Below, piece after piece: positions 1 to 6,417 of a stretch of DNA of 20,880 nt (positions are counted from its first letter, which is position 1; the number at the start of each line of letters is the position of its first letter). Made by a program: the position numbers and the translations under genes. The notes under the pieces are model-generated. The model had not been told where the DNA came from and made no database searches. It saw nothing but the letters and a program-made list of their open reading frames with translations. The stretch is from a virus. Location: positions 1-20,880 of IMG/VR virus record IMGVR_UViG_3300042549_000407. One strand, 5' to 3'.

Positions 1-177
1 TTCATCATCAATTTCAATGATACCTTTGGCTAAGTTAGAAGATGAGCCAACAGTAATTTCAGTGCTAGTAGTGGACAAACCATTTTGATTAGCAACATAA
101 GTAATGCGGTCTTGGCGTAGTGCATAACCTTGTAGGTTAGCCTTTACCTCATCTACCAGTTCGTTCAGTGTTGGCAT
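1..177 (-). CDS. Unknown phage protein, N-terminal 59 residues (3' end outside window)
   Basis: The frame is open from the ATG at 177 to the left edge, giving 59 residues that begin MPTLNELVDEVKANLQGYAL. Its ATG shares one base with the glycosyltransferase stop codon (TAATG), so it is very likely translated by coupling and belongs to the same operon. The N-terminus is amphipathic and charged. It is followed by a Ser/Thr-rich stretch (STTSTEITVGSSSN) and then GIIEIDDE. From memory this start resembles small structural proteins of environmental phages near tail genes, but I cannot assign a function. The remainder lies outside the window. Confidence 0.75.
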   Translation of the reverse strand, partial: MPTLNELVDEVKANLQGYALRQDRITYVANQNGLSTTSTEITVGSSSNLAKGIIEIDDE

Positions 178-1238
178 TATTTCCTCTCATACCAGCCATC
201 TCCCCATAGAGTTAGCAGTCTTGCAAAGTATTGTTCATACTGTGGTGCGATAGCATCTAACGAATATAGAGATACTGCTCGCTTATGTATTGCTACTGGG
301 TCAAGATCCTTAACCCACTCTGTTGCTGCTGCAAACTCCATTGCATTTCTGCAACGGTATCCAGTAACACCATTAGGATTAGTTTCTGTAAATGCACCCC
401 AGTCTGTAGTAATCGTTGGAGTGCCACAGGCTTGTGCTTCGATAACAACGTTACCGAAAGGTTCTATGTATAGCGTTGGAGCAAACAAGGCAGTAGCACC
501 GCCCATTAACTTTGCTCGTTCTTCAGGACCGACAGGTCCTACCCATTCACCATATTCAATCTTTGGATCATTACCAGGACCTGCCATAATCAGCTTAAGT
601 CCTAGTTCCTTACATACGTGTTGAGCAATAACTATGCCCTTGCGATCTATCATACGACCAACGTATAGGAAGTAATCTTCTTTCTTTTCCTGCAGCGGAA
701 ACATCTCTGGTTCTAAATAACCAGGGATAACCGCATCATAGAAGTTGCCATCTACTGTCGTTGGGTTCCTAAACATTGCATAGATGCTGTGCATCCAGGC
801 ATATGATTCAAAGACCTTATACTTACTAAAGACTCCACCGTATCCAACGCCAAACTCTACTGTCATATGGTTTGGGTAGGCATCTGCTACTGGCTTTTGA
901 GTTGCCCCGCCAATAACACAGATGAAATCTTTTTGCTCTAAACGCTTCTCAAGTTCCTTGATAGCATTACCGTTAAAGATCTGCCAGTGCGGAAGTTCAG
1001 GATCAAAAGGAACCTCTGTGTAATGCTTATCGCCTAGCGCCTCTAACCTTTGTTGGTTAGTAATACAGGTAATAAGTTCATCGCAAGGCGCTTCGTTTTC
1101 TTCACCAGCATAGAGATAGACCGTATGGCCTAACCCTTTCATCATCATACAAAAGCGTCTAACCTTTTCGGTATAGGCGCAGTTGATATAGTCTTTGGTT
1201 GTCTGCGTGTGAGGCAAACTCATAACGTGGAATCTCAT
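177..1238 (-). CDS. GT4-type (GT-B fold) glycosyltransferase
   Basis: This 353-aa protein is a nucleotide-sugar-dependent glycosyltransferase. The N-terminal domain begins MRFHVMSLPHT and contains the Rossmann-like stretch GLGHTVYLYAG (35-45). The C-terminal donor-binding domain has YVGRMIDRKG (192-201), with the Arg and Lys expected to contact the donor phosphates. It also has EPFGNVVIEAQACGTP (259-274), the family's E-x7-E motif (E259, E267). Length is normal for the family. No signal peptide or membrane segment is seen, so it acts in the cytoplasm. It starts 9 bases after the stop of a collagen-like fibre gene, and its stop overlaps the next start. No convincing Shine-Dalgarno site is seen. 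The position suggests it glycosylates virion fibres, but host surface glycans or other acceptors are possible. Acceptor and donor are unknown. Confidence 0.9.
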   Translation of the reverse strand: MRFHVMSLPHTQTTKDYINCAYTEKVRRFCMMMKGLGHTVYLYAGEENEAPCDELITCITNQQRLEALGDKHYTEVPFDPELPHWQIFNGNAIKELEKRLEQKDFICVIGGATQKPVADAYPNHMTVEFGVGYGGVFSKYKVFESYAWMHSIYAMFRNPTTVDGNFYDAVIPGYLEPEMFPLQEKKEDYFLYVGRMIDRKGIVIAQHVCKELGLKLIMAGPGNDPKIEYGEWVGPVGPEERAKLMGGATALFAPTLYIEPFGNVVIEAQACGTPTITTDWGAFTETNPNGVTGYRCRNAMEFAAATEWVKDLDPVAIHKRAVSLYSLDAIAPQYEQYFARLLTLWGDGWYERK

Positions 1239-1247
1239 AAGAGAATC

Positions 1248-2366
1248 TTATACTGCAAGATCTCCAACCAAAGCCCAAGTGTCAGTTCCTCGCTTGATGA
1301 GTGTCGCAGCAGACCACTGAGTGCGTAGCTTTAAGCCAGGAGTTCCATTGATAGTAACTCCTGCTCCACCTACAGTTACCTGTGAAGCGCCAGTTTGAAG
1401 AATGCTAATCTGGGTTCCTATTGGGAATGCAACTACTGCGTTAGTTGGAACTGTCAATGTTCCACCGCCTGACATTTCAACCAAATCACTTGCATCACCT
1501 AGAACTAGCGTATATGAACCAGCCTGAGCATTGATTGGAAGAGTTGGATCTCCAAATGGACCAGTCGCACCCGTGGCGCCTGTTGGACCAGTTGGCCCAG
1601 TTGAGCCTGTAGGACCAGTTGCACCAATCGGACCTGTAGGTCCTACAACTCCTGTAGATACAATCGCCATAATGAGCGGCAGATTGTTAGCAAAGTTTGT
1701 TGTGCCTGTTCCACCTGATGATGTCAGCGTTACAGGAACTGTAATATAACCTGTGAGCAATGTTGGGGTTGCAGATACTGTCCATTTTTGGAAGTTATCA
1801 GAAAGGGCCTTGTCTTGCACAATAATAACATCGCCTGTTTTGATTAGACCTAAGAAGATATCAACATCTACGCCGTCTGAATTGATATGACTAATGTTGA
1901 GTTGTGTTGCAGAAGTCTGTGTTGCGTTGTTCCACAACAAGTCACCGTTTGCAGGCGCACCGCTTGTTGCTGTTGTATCTGCAAGATAGTCATAATAGTT
2001 AGCTGAGCCGCCGTCTGCTCCAGTGGGTCCTGTAGGGCCTGTAGCGCCCGTAGGGCCAGGCACAGTAGAATCTGCACCTGTAGGACCAGTTGCTCCTGTT
2101 GGGCCTACGTTGCCCGTTACACCAACGGGACCTGTGGCACCAGTAGCACCAGTAGGACCAGTCGGACCTGTGGCACCTACTGGACCTGTAGGTCCAGTTG
2201 CACCTGCAGCATAGGCATAGGCCAGTGAGGTCCAGGCAGTTGTGCCATCGCCCATCTTAAACTTAGAGGTATCGGTTTCTAATCCAATTTCACCAGCGGC
2301 AAGTGTTGGATTATTTGATGTCCAGTTAGCTGCTGTATCGCGGCGGTTCTGTAGTCTTGATGTCAT
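1248..2366 (-). CDS. Collagen-like tail-fibre protein with Mtd-type N-terminal domain
   Basis: The protein has 372 residues. Residues 1-54 ([35 protein letters not shown]) match the short phage fibre module found at the N-terminus of major tropism determinant and many receptor-binding proteins. A collagen-like stretch follows at about 55-120 (15 Gly-X-Y triplets, a break at DSTVP, then five more). A non-collagenous domain at about 121-239 begins with [11 protein letters not shown] second run of ten triplets lies at 242-271. The C-terminal domain (about 274-372) is beta-rich and may be the trimerising or receptor-contacting tip. An AAGGAAAG Shine-Dalgarno precedes the ATG. It lies between the other collagen-like gene and the glycosyltransferase. 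A fibre role is well supported; the receptor is unknown. Confidence 0.87.
   Translation of the reverse strand: MTSRLQNRRDTAANWTSNNPTLAAGEIGLETDTSKFKMGDGTTAWTSLAYAYAAGATGPTGPVGATGPTGPTGATGATGPVGVTGNVGPTGATGPTGADSTVPGPTGATGPTGPTGADGGSANYYDYLADTTATSGAPANGDLLWNNATQTSATQLNISHINSDGVDVDIFLGLIKTGDVIIVQDKALSDNFQKWTVSATPTLLTGYITVPVTLTSSGGTGTTNFANNLPLIMAIVSTGVVGPTGPIGATGPTGSTGPTGPTGATGATGPFGDPTLPINAQAGSYTLVLGDASDLVEMSGGGTLTVPTNAVVAFPIGTQISILQTGASQVTVGGAGVTINGTPGLKLRTQWSAATLIKRGTDTWALVGDLAV
1551..1643 (-). repeat. Collagen-like coding repeat in the Mtd-type fibre gene, second block
   Basis: Ten Gly-X-Y triplets (residues 242-271, GPT GPI GAT and similar) separate the middle domain from the C-terminal domain of the 372-aa fibre protein. 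Confidence 0.85.
2007..2204 (-). repeat. Collagen-like coding repeat in the Mtd-type fibre gene, first block
   Basis: About 20 Gly-X-Y triplets with one interruption (DSTVP) in the 372-aa fibre protein. It follows the N-terminal module, so the triple helix would start directly after the virion-anchoring part. Confidence 0.85.
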
Positions 2367-2387
2367 ATTTGCTACTTTCCTTATTGG

Positions 2388-3068
2388 TTAGAATGTTGTC
2401 GTTGATGCGCCAGCATCAATTGTGTAGGTCCAACTGGTTGTTGAAGAAGTTTCTGCGTTGTAGATGATGTCTGTGTTTGGTGTTACGTTTCCGCCATCAA
2501 GATAGATAACGTATGGAGCATCGGATGCTGGTCCGACTGGACCTGTTGCACCTGTATTTCCTGTTACACCTTGTGGTCCAGTCGCTCCTGAAGGTCCTGT
2601 TGAACCTGTTGGTCCTGTATTTCCAGTTGCTCCAACAGGGCCAGTAGGCCCAACATTACCAGTGGCACCGATAGGGCCGCTAGGTCCAGTAACACCTATG
2701 GGACCCGTGGCACCAACTGGTCCAGTCGGTCCGATGTCGCCTGTAACTCCTTGAGGTCCAGTTGGACCTGTAACTCCCGTTGCGCCCGAAGGACCTGTAA
2801 GTCCTTGGATTCCTGTAGCTCCAATAGGACCCGTGGCACCCGTCGGGCCAGTCGGTCCAGTAATACCTGTAACACCTGTTGCTCCTGTCGGACCCGTGGA
2901 ACCAGTGACACCTTGTACACCTGTCGCACCTGTTGGTCCAGTTGCTCCCGCAGGGCCTGTTGGCCCTGTCGGTCCAGTGTTACCTGGAGCACCTTGTGGG
3001 CCTTGGTCTTGCGAAAGTTCTACTGCTACTTGTGGGGTGATGTTCTCAATAACAATAATAGTTGTCAT
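2388..3068 (-). CDS. Collagen-like fibre protein (53 uninterrupted Gly-X-Y triplets)
   Basis: The protein has 226 residues. A short head ([20 protein letters not shown]) leads into 53 consecutive Gly-X-Y triplets at residues 23-181. Thr fills the Y position in 34 of them, Pro is frequent at X, and lysine is absent. The C-terminal 45 residues ([17 protein letters not shown] and onward) form a small beta-like cap. Such proteins fold as homotrimeric triple helices in phage fibres, and Thr at Y is typical of bacterial and phage collagens that lack hydroxyproline. The ATG overlaps the upstream stop by four bases (ATGA), tying it to the baseplate-type protein before it. The next collagen-like gene follows 21 bases later. 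It may be the shaft of the same fibre or an independent head fibre. Confidence 0.85.
   Translation of the reverse strand: MTTIIVIENITPQVAVELSQDQGPQGAPGNTGPTGPTGPAGATGPTGATGVQGVTGSTGPTGATGVTGITGPTGPTGATGPIGATGIQGLTGPSGATGVTGPTGPQGVTGDIGPTGPVGATGPIGVTGPSGPIGATGNVGPTGPVGATGNTGPTGSTGPSGATGPQGVTGNTGATGPVGPASDAPYVIYLDGGNVTPNTDIIYNAETSSTTSWTYTIDAGASTTTF
2526..3002 (-). repeat. Collagen-like coding repeat, 53 Gly-X-Y triplets
   Basis: A 9-base periodic pattern encodes Gly-X-Y without a break over 53 triplets ([12 protein letters not shown] and similar). Codons vary between copies, so the DNA repeat is imperfect, which limits slippage. The repetition creates the long open plus-strand frames seen here, which are not genes. 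Confidence 0.9.
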
Positions 3069-3406
3069 ATTGTTACGGCTCCTGTCACCACAAACTTGCC
3101 TTCAAGTATGCGTGTAACTACGCTACCTGAATCTACTACTAGATCGTATGCGTAACGACCAGCACTGATATTGCCAGTGGTTACTGCATCAATAGTTACT
3201 GTGATTCGACCATTGGGTCCATCAACAGCGATACGTCCATTGTCATTGGTTGCTACTACAGTTGTAGTAGAAGCTCCAACGAATGGTCGTACTGTCATTA
3301 CGACATCATAGTTCGTCAGATCCCAAGGAGTATTGTCGTTGAGAATCTGAAACTGAAAATTAAATGTAGTTGCTTGGTCACAGACCAAGTTATATTTAGC
3401 ACTCAA
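3065..3406 (-). CDS. Baseplate/fibre-attachment Ig-like protein (BppU N-terminal-like)
   Basis: I place the start at the TTG at 3406, giving 113 residues beginning [19 protein letters not shown]. This TTG overlaps the previous stop as TTGA. An upstream ATG at 3469 would add 21 residues lying wholly inside the preceding gene. The sequence follows the pattern of small phage beta-sandwich domains: [35 protein letters not shown], then [12 protein letters not shown] and [13 protein letters not shown]. This resembles the N-terminal domain of baseplate upper proteins that anchor receptor-binding fibres. Its overlap with the collagen-like gene that follows supports a role as adaptor for that fibre. 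The family link rests on pattern recognition and is moderately sure. Confidence 0.72.
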   Translation of the reverse strand: MSAKYNLVCDQATTFNFQFQILNDNTPWDLTNYDVVMTVRPFVGASTTTVVATNDNGRIAVDGPNGRITVTIDAVTTGNISAGRYAYDLVVDSGSVVTRILEGKFVVTGAVTI

Positions 3407-3687
3407 GATGACACCGCTCTGAGAGCTTGCGCTGCAGGTAGTTGAAAAGTACCAGCGATGAGATTGCATACGCCGTTGTAATCAAGACGATTAGCAGCAG
3501 TCGTACCCGCAATCGCATTTAGAACCCCCACTGTGTCTGTTAAGTTTGTTGTTACTGAACGCTGTGCTGCCCACTGACGGGCAGCCAACGCTTCATCAAC
3601 CATTTCGCTTGGTGCTCTATAGGTGCCACCATTAGCCAAACGATTAAGTTCATCTAATAACGTCGTGCCGTATTGTCCTAGTGCCAC
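3403..3687 (-). CDS. Unknown 94-aa phage protein
   Basis: Translation starts at a GTG (GTG GCA CTA) preceded by AGGAGATATAG, so the Shine-Dalgarno supports this start. The protein is predicted largely helical, beginning MALGQYGTTLLDELNRLANG and containing ALAARQWAAQRSVTTNL and LNAIAGTTAANRLDYNGVCNLIAG. It has one cysteine and no membrane segment. It sits between the lysine-rich mini-genes and the baseplate-type protein, and its TGA overlaps the TTG start of the latter by four bases. The position suggests a small structural or connector protein of the tail or fibre module. I do not recognise a named family. Confidence 0.75.
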   Translation of the reverse strand: MALGQYGTTLLDELNRLANGGTYRAPSEMVDEALAARQWAAQRSVTTNLTDTVGVLNAIAGTTAANRLDYNGVCNLIAGTFQLPAAQALRAVSS

Positions 3688-3696
3688 CTATATCTC

Positions 3697-3861
3697 CTAC
3701 TTCTTCTTGGTTCTCTTGACTGCAGCGTTATCTACTAGATTCGGGTATGGTCGCCCTGCTGCTTTGGCTCTTGCCTTTGCTTGTTTCTTTTGCGTTGGCG
3801 TTAATGCTTTTGACTTCTTGTTGGGATTTGGTTTATCCCAGAATGCTGCTTTCTTTTTCAT
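3697..3861 (-). CDS. Lysine-rich 54-aa phage protein
   Basis: This short gene encodes MKKKAAFWDKPNPNKKSKAL followed by a basic helix (QKKQAKARAKAAGRPYPNLV) and a TKKK end; 15 of 54 residues are lysine. Its ATG overlaps the preceding stop by four bases (ATGA), which fixes the start and implies coupled translation. From memory, similar small proteins with PNPNKKSK and AGRPYPNLVDN segments recur in environmental phage genomes, without known function. The charge suggests nucleic-acid or polyanion binding, possibly inside the capsid, but that is inference. Confidence 0.8.
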   Translation of the reverse strand: MKKKAAFWDKPNPNKKSKALTPTQKKQAKARAKAAGRPYPNLVDNAAVKRTKKK

Positions 3862-4136
3862 TTGCACTTACAATCCCAAGCACGAAGTGACTTGTTGATT
3901 CTTGAGTTCGGATCTCTAGCAGTCTTACTAGAAGTGTTCTTTGCCTTCATCCCGCACATACGACCACAGAAAGACTTACGTCGTCCTGCTGCCTTTGGAG
4001 ACTTAGCTGCCTCAGCCTTCTTGACTGGAGGCTTGAGGTTCATCCCCTGCGCTTTGGCAGAGGCACGACCTTTTGCGTTGAGGCCACCCTTTGGGTTCTT
4101 GCCCTCTGCTCTTTGCCACGCTGGAGATTTAGCCAT
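3858..4136 (-). CDS. Small basic phage protein, probable DUF6321 family
   Basis: The protein has 92 residues, beginning MAKSPAWQRAEGKNPKGGLN and continuing AKGRASAKAQGMNLK. The C-terminal half contains RRKSFCGRMCGMKAKNTSSK, TARDPNSRINKSLRAWDC and a final CKCK. The PAWQR-x-EGKNPxGGLNAKGRAS block and the KSFCxRMxGMK block are characteristic of a family seen in many phages, which I believe is DUF6321; the number is from memory. Four cysteines (CGRMC and CKC) could bind metal. The ATG shares one base with the previous stop (TAATG), and its stop overlaps the next ATG. Strongly basic; function unknown. Confidence 0.83.
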   Translation of the reverse strand: MAKSPAWQRAEGKNPKGGLNAKGRASAKAQGMNLKPPVKKAEAAKSPKAAGRRKSFCGRMCGMKAKNTSSKTARDPNSRINKSLRAWDCKCK

Positions 4137-4294
4137 TACTTCTTCTTACCCATCTTTGCTTCAGATAAAGCAATAGCAACTGCTTGCTTCTTGCCCTTAA
4201 CTACTGGGCCTTTTTTAGATCCAGAGCGTAATGTGCCACTCTTAAACTCGCGCATTACTTTGGCAACCTTTTTCTTTTGTGCTGCCTTCTTCAC
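4136..4294 (-). CDS. Lysine-rich 52-aa protein, probable DUF6496 family
   Basis: The start is the GTG at 4294, which shares its first G with the preceding TAG (TAGTG). The product has 16 lysines in 52 residues. Its core, VAKVMREFKSGTLRSGSKKG followed by PVVKGKKQAVAIALSEA, matches the compact family I know as DUF6496, found in phages and bacteria; the number is from memory. It ends MGKKK, the same five residues as the 40-aa protein at 4416-4538. The stop TAA shares a base with the next ATG. Function unknown; its basic character suggests binding to DNA or another polyanion. Confidence 0.83.
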   Translation of the reverse strand: MKKAAQKKKVAKVMREFKSGTLRSGSKKGPVVKGKKQAVAIALSEAKMGKKK

Positions 4295-4416
4295 TACTTG
4301 GCAGCCTTGCCCATTGCACCTGTCTGGATTGACTCGTATGTGCAGTACTTCATTGCACCTTCGTATTGCTTATCAGGTGTTGGGTACTTTGTAAGATCTT
4401 CGTCGTAGTTTTCCAT
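4294..4416 (-). CDS. Unknown 40-aa protein
   Basis: The ATG at 4416 shares its A with the preceding TGA (TGATG). The product begins MENYDEDLTKYPTPDKQYEG and ends AMGKAAK, followed by tandem stops TAG TGA. Unlike its neighbours it has an acidic N-terminus (MENYDED) and only one cysteine. No Shine-Dalgarno of its own is obvious, so translation probably depends on re-initiation from the upstream gene, or on a -1 frameshift at the G GGA AAG heptamer just before the upstream stop. Function unknown. Confidence 0.7.
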   Translation of the reverse strand: MENYDEDLTKYPTPDKQYEGAMKYCTYESIQTGAMGKAAK

Positions 4417-4538
4417 CACTTCTTCTTTCCCATCTTCTTAATGGCTGCCTTCTTCATCATCTTCTTCTTCATTTCTTTCTTTGCATCCATCTTACCTTTT
4501 GCTGTGTATGGAAACTTCTTTCCGTCTACGTTTGGCAT
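4416..4538 (-). CDS. Lysine-rich 40-aa protein
   Basis: An AAGGAG Shine-Dalgarno (4545-4550), formed partly from the upstream stop codon, lies 6 bases before the ATG and fixes the start. The product begins MPNVDGKKFPYTAKGKMDAK and ends KKMGKKK; 16 of 40 residues are lysine and 7 are methionine. The MPNVxGKKFPYT opening is one I remember from many small phage proteins. It is the first gene of a chain of five that are joined by overlapping stop and start codons. A slippery G GGA AAG lies three codons before the stop. Function unknown. Confidence 0.8.
   Translation of the reverse strand: MPNVDGKKFPYTAKGKMDAKKEMKKKMMKKAAIKKMGKKK
4425..4431 (-). other. Candidate -1 frameshift slippery heptamer (G GGA AAG)
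   Basis: In the 40-aa gene at 4416-4538 the codons ATG GGA AAG contain GGGAAAG in the phase required for tandem -1 slippage, three codons before the TGA. The -1 frame then runs into the next gene's frame without a stop. This heptamer is the one used by lambda gpG/gpGT. No clear downstream structure is seen. Confidence 0.35.
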
Positions 4539-4544
4539 TGTTAT

Positions 4545-4550
4545 CTCCTT
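4545..4550 (-). promoter_or_regulatory. Ribosome binding site at the head of the lysine-rich mini-gene chain
   Basis: AAGGAG lies 6 bases before the ATG at 4538 and reuses the upstream TAA stop (TAAGGAG). It may feed ribosomes into the following four genes, which are joined by overlapping stop and start codons. Confidence 0.7.
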
Positions 4551-4821
4551 AGTCTTTGAAGGTCATTGAGATCCCATCGAAAGCTTTACCAGCCTCGTTG
4601 GAAAGTTGAACTGCTGCATCTATATCTTTGCTCTTTGTTGAACGTGGTTCTATACCCTGACGTGTTGCGTCGTAGTAAGACTGTAGTTCTTTATCGTGTT
4701 GTTTGGCAGTAGGTATACCTTTGTGATTAGCCATACCTACGCTTAGTTCTAGTTCGCCTATCTTGCAGCCAAAGCATCCTTCAACATATTCTGGATGTGT
4801 CTGCCTTCTGTGTAGACTCAT
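4549..4821 (-). CDS. Small CxxC (CFGC) phage protein
   Basis: The ATG at 4821 overlaps the upstream TGA as ATGA, giving 90 residues beginning MSLHRRQTHPEYVEGCFGCK. An upstream GTG-like extension (MVNSS) would lie inside the preceding gene and is less likely. C16 and C19 form a CxxC pair close to H9, a possible half zinc site. The C-terminal half is charged and helical. The HPEYVEGCFGCK segment resembles, from memory, a group of small uncharacterised phage proteins. It lies between the 107-aa protein and the lysine-rich cassette. Function unknown. Confidence 0.78.
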   Translation of the reverse strand: MSLHRRQTHPEYVEGCFGCKIGELELSVGMANHKGIPTAKQHDKELQSYYDATRQGIEPRSTKSKDIDAAVQLSNEAGKAFDGISMTFKD

Positions 4822-5141
4822 ACTGGAGTTAACCAACTTCCATATCCCGCTGCTGTAAGTACTGCAGCTTGCTGATCTCCGATCACGTAGTTGTGACCTC
4901 CGAGGAAGTAATAATCACAGGCGGCTAAATCATCTTGGCTTGGAGTCATATTGATAACAACATTGTTTCCTGTTACCAGCAATGTCTGACCGCGAGGTAT
5001 ATCTGTAAGGCTTGGAGCAATAGCACCATCAATAGTTCCACCATTAAGACGACGACCTGCAAGGCGTGAGTACGGAGTAAACTCTGTATAGCCTGCGCCC
5101 CAGGTCTGCCACTGGTACGGAGTGTTTAATGTGTATGGCAT
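4818..5141 (-). CDS. Unknown 107-aa protein downstream of the capsid gene
   Basis: I choose the ATG at 5141 (MPYTLNTPYQWQTWGAGYTE) because AGGAAAGG at 5148-5155 ends 6 bases before it. The alternative TTG at 5147 abuts the Shine-Dalgarno. The protein is rich in Tyr, Gly and aromatic residues, with a beta-like segment (GQTLLVTGNNVVINMTPSQD) and a C-terminus of HNYVIGDQQAAVLTAAGYGS. It has one cysteine, and no membrane segment is seen. As the first gene after the major capsid protein it could be a decoration or head-completion protein, but nothing in the sequence proves this. Confidence 0.78.
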   Translation of the reverse strand: MPYTLNTPYQWQTWGAGYTEFTPYSRLAGRRLNGGTIDGAIAPSLTDIPRGQTLLVTGNNVVINMTPSQDDLAACDYYFLGGHNYVIGDQQAAVLTAAGYGSWLTPV

Positions 5142-5147
5142 ATCCAA

Positions 5148-5155
5148 CCTTTCCT
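5148..5155 (-). promoter_or_regulatory. Ribosome binding site deciding the start of the 107-aa gene
   Basis: AGGAAAGG ends 6 bases before the ATG at 5141. The TTG at 5147 directly abuts it, so the ATG is the better start. Confidence 0.7.
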
Positions 5156-5162
5156 AAGTGAC

Positions 5163-5186
5163 AGAGGGTGGGTTTCCCCACCCCCT
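5163..5186 (-). promoter_or_regulatory. Strong hairpin directly after the capsid gene
   Basis: Read on the minus strand, the arms AGGGGGTGGG and CCCACCCTCT pair over 10 positions (one G-U) around a GAAA loop, a stable GNRA-type tetraloop. It sits in the 57-base gap between the capsid stop and the ribosome site of the next gene. No U-run follows, so a classical terminator is doubtful. A partial terminator, or a 3' barrier that protects capsid mRNA, is more likely. Confidence 0.65.
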
Positions 5187-5204
5187 GCCGAGCAATAACG
5201 GGAA

Positions 5205-6389
5205 TTATCCGTTTGTTGCTGCTGACTCAATGCGATAGAGAGCAGCTTCACGAAGGCGAGCAAAGCCTCCGAAGTAGTACCAACCGATTGTGCGGAAACG
5301 GCGTAGCGCATCAATCTCTGGACCGATAACGGTTGAGATATCTGCTGCCTGTGCTTCAGCCAATGCTTCACGACCGGCAATGATTGCGCGGTAGTTGTTG
5401 GTGAATGTAACTGTACCTGTTGCTGCAACAGATGAAACTGTCTGAGCAAGTGCGTATACAATTGTTGAACCTGTTGTACCAGCGATGGTTGTGAAGGTTC
5501 CGTTGAATGTTGTGTTAGATGAAGCAATTGTAACAACCTGTCCAACACCAATACCGTGTGCGGTTGATGTTGTGATTGTTGCGTTTGTTCCATTTGCAGC
5601 CACGTTAGTGATTGCTGTTCCAACTGTTGTTGAGATAAGGCCGTTTGACTGTACAGCACCGTTTAGGACACGTGGTGTCTCAACGATGAATGCACCTTCG
5701 ATAACGCCTACTGCACCAGCAACGAACGGTGTACGCTCAACGTACTTTGTTAGCTCCTGGAATCCACCTGTACCAGTTTCAGCACGAAGATCGGCTGACT
5801 GACGTGGGTGTAGGTATGCAGCGTATAGTTCGCCCATACGAGGCAATGCCTTGTTTGTGCGAAGTGATACTACAGCGTTGCGGATATCTGCAACTGTCAT
5901 TGTGTCAACAGGTAGAACACCTGCTGATGATGTTGGAGCAGATCCTGATGGACCGTTTGAGTAGATCACGTTAGTTCCTGCTGAGAGGACCTGACCTACA
6001 ACGTTATCAATAGAGTCTGCTGCGTTGTATGCGATGATGTCAGCAAGTGCTGAGTCAACATCGTTGAATGAAGTTAGGTTTAACTTCTTTGTTGTTGTTA
6101 CTGCTGAGCCGTATTCGTTCAGAGTTACTGTAACCTGTGATGGGTTACCTAGTGCAATGCTTGAAACATCTGTTGATTCATTCAATGTAGATGTAGCCTG
6201 AGCCAAATCTGAGTAGATTGAGAAAACAACTGATGATCCTGGCATAGCCTGTTGTACTGGCTTCACGTCAGCAAGTGAACGCATAACAGGAATGGAACGT
6301 AGTGCCATTCTTACATACTGATCGTATGCTGTTCGTACGAGGTTGCTGATTTCGGAGGTGCCAGTAGGGGTACCTTGTGGTACTGCCAT
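5205..6389 (-). CDS. Major capsid protein, N4-gp56 family, with an inserted Ig-like domain
   Basis: This 394-aa protein is the icosahedral shell subunit with the HK97 fold. The N-terminal half (NLVRTAYDQYVRMALRSIPV, then SSVVFSIYSDLAQATSTLNE and EYGSAVTTTKKLNL) follows the N4-gp56 capsid family pattern. So does the central ELYAAYLHPRQSADLR ... FQELTKYVERTPFVAGAVGV ... EGAFIVETPRV. A beta-rich segment at about 256-330 (TSTAHGIGVGQVVTIAS, FNGTFTTIAGTTGSTIVYAL) interrupts the core. The core then resumes at NNYRAIIAGREALAEAQAAD, with IGWYYFGGFARLREAALYRI near the end. GAAAGG precedes the ATG. The scaffold-like gene lies directly upstream and a strong hairpin follows. Confidence 0.92.
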   Translation of the reverse strand: MAVPQGTPTGTSEISNLVRTAYDQYVRMALRSIPVMRSLADVKPVQQAMPGSSVVFSIYSDLAQATSTLNESTDVSSIALGNPSQVTVTLNEYGSAVTTTKKLNLTSFNDVDSALADIIAYNAADSIDNVVGQVLSAGTNVIYSNGPSGSAPTSSAGVLPVDTMTVADIRNAVVSLRTNKALPRMGELYAAYLHPRQSADLRAETGTGGFQELTKYVERTPFVAGAVGVIEGAFIVETPRVLNGAVQSNGLISTTVGTAITNVAANGTNATITTSTAHGIGVGQVVTIASSNTTFNGTFTTIAGTTGSTIVYALAQTVSSVAATGTVTFTNNYRAIIAGREALAEAQAADISTVIGPEIDALRRFRTIGWYYFGGFARLREAALYRIESAATNG

Positions 6390-6417
6390 TTGTCTAGCCT
6401 TTCGTTAGGATCGGATT

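Noticed and set aside
2023-2214. Plus-strand open frames rich in [10 protein letters not shown] (also at 1531-1749 and 2833-3117)
   Set aside because: They are antisense shadows of the Gly-X-Y repeat; the minus-strand genes have domain structure, ribosome sites and operon context.
2526-3002. CRISPR-like or tandem non-coding repeat
   Set aside because: The periodicity is 9 bases with codon-level variation that preserves Gly-X-Y, so it is a coding collagen repeat.
3407-3469. Longer ATG start for the baseplate-type gene (134 aa)
   Set aside because: The added residues lie entirely within the preceding gene; the TTG at 3406 overlaps its stop and starts at the conserved-looking domain.
3862-4569. 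Overlapping plus-strand open frames in the lysine-rich region, some Phe-rich and membrane-like
   Set aside because: The antisense of AAG/AAA codons reads as Phe and Leu; five minus-strand genes with overlapping starts and stops fully explain the region.
5163-5186. Classical intrinsic terminator after the capsid gene
   Set aside because: The hairpin is strong but no U-tract follows on either strand, so I report it as a structured element only.
5126-5659. 177-aa minus-strand Gln/Leu-rich frame inside the capsid gene
   Set aside because: It is a different frame of the well-supported capsid gene, with low-complexity composition typical of an out-of-frame reading.
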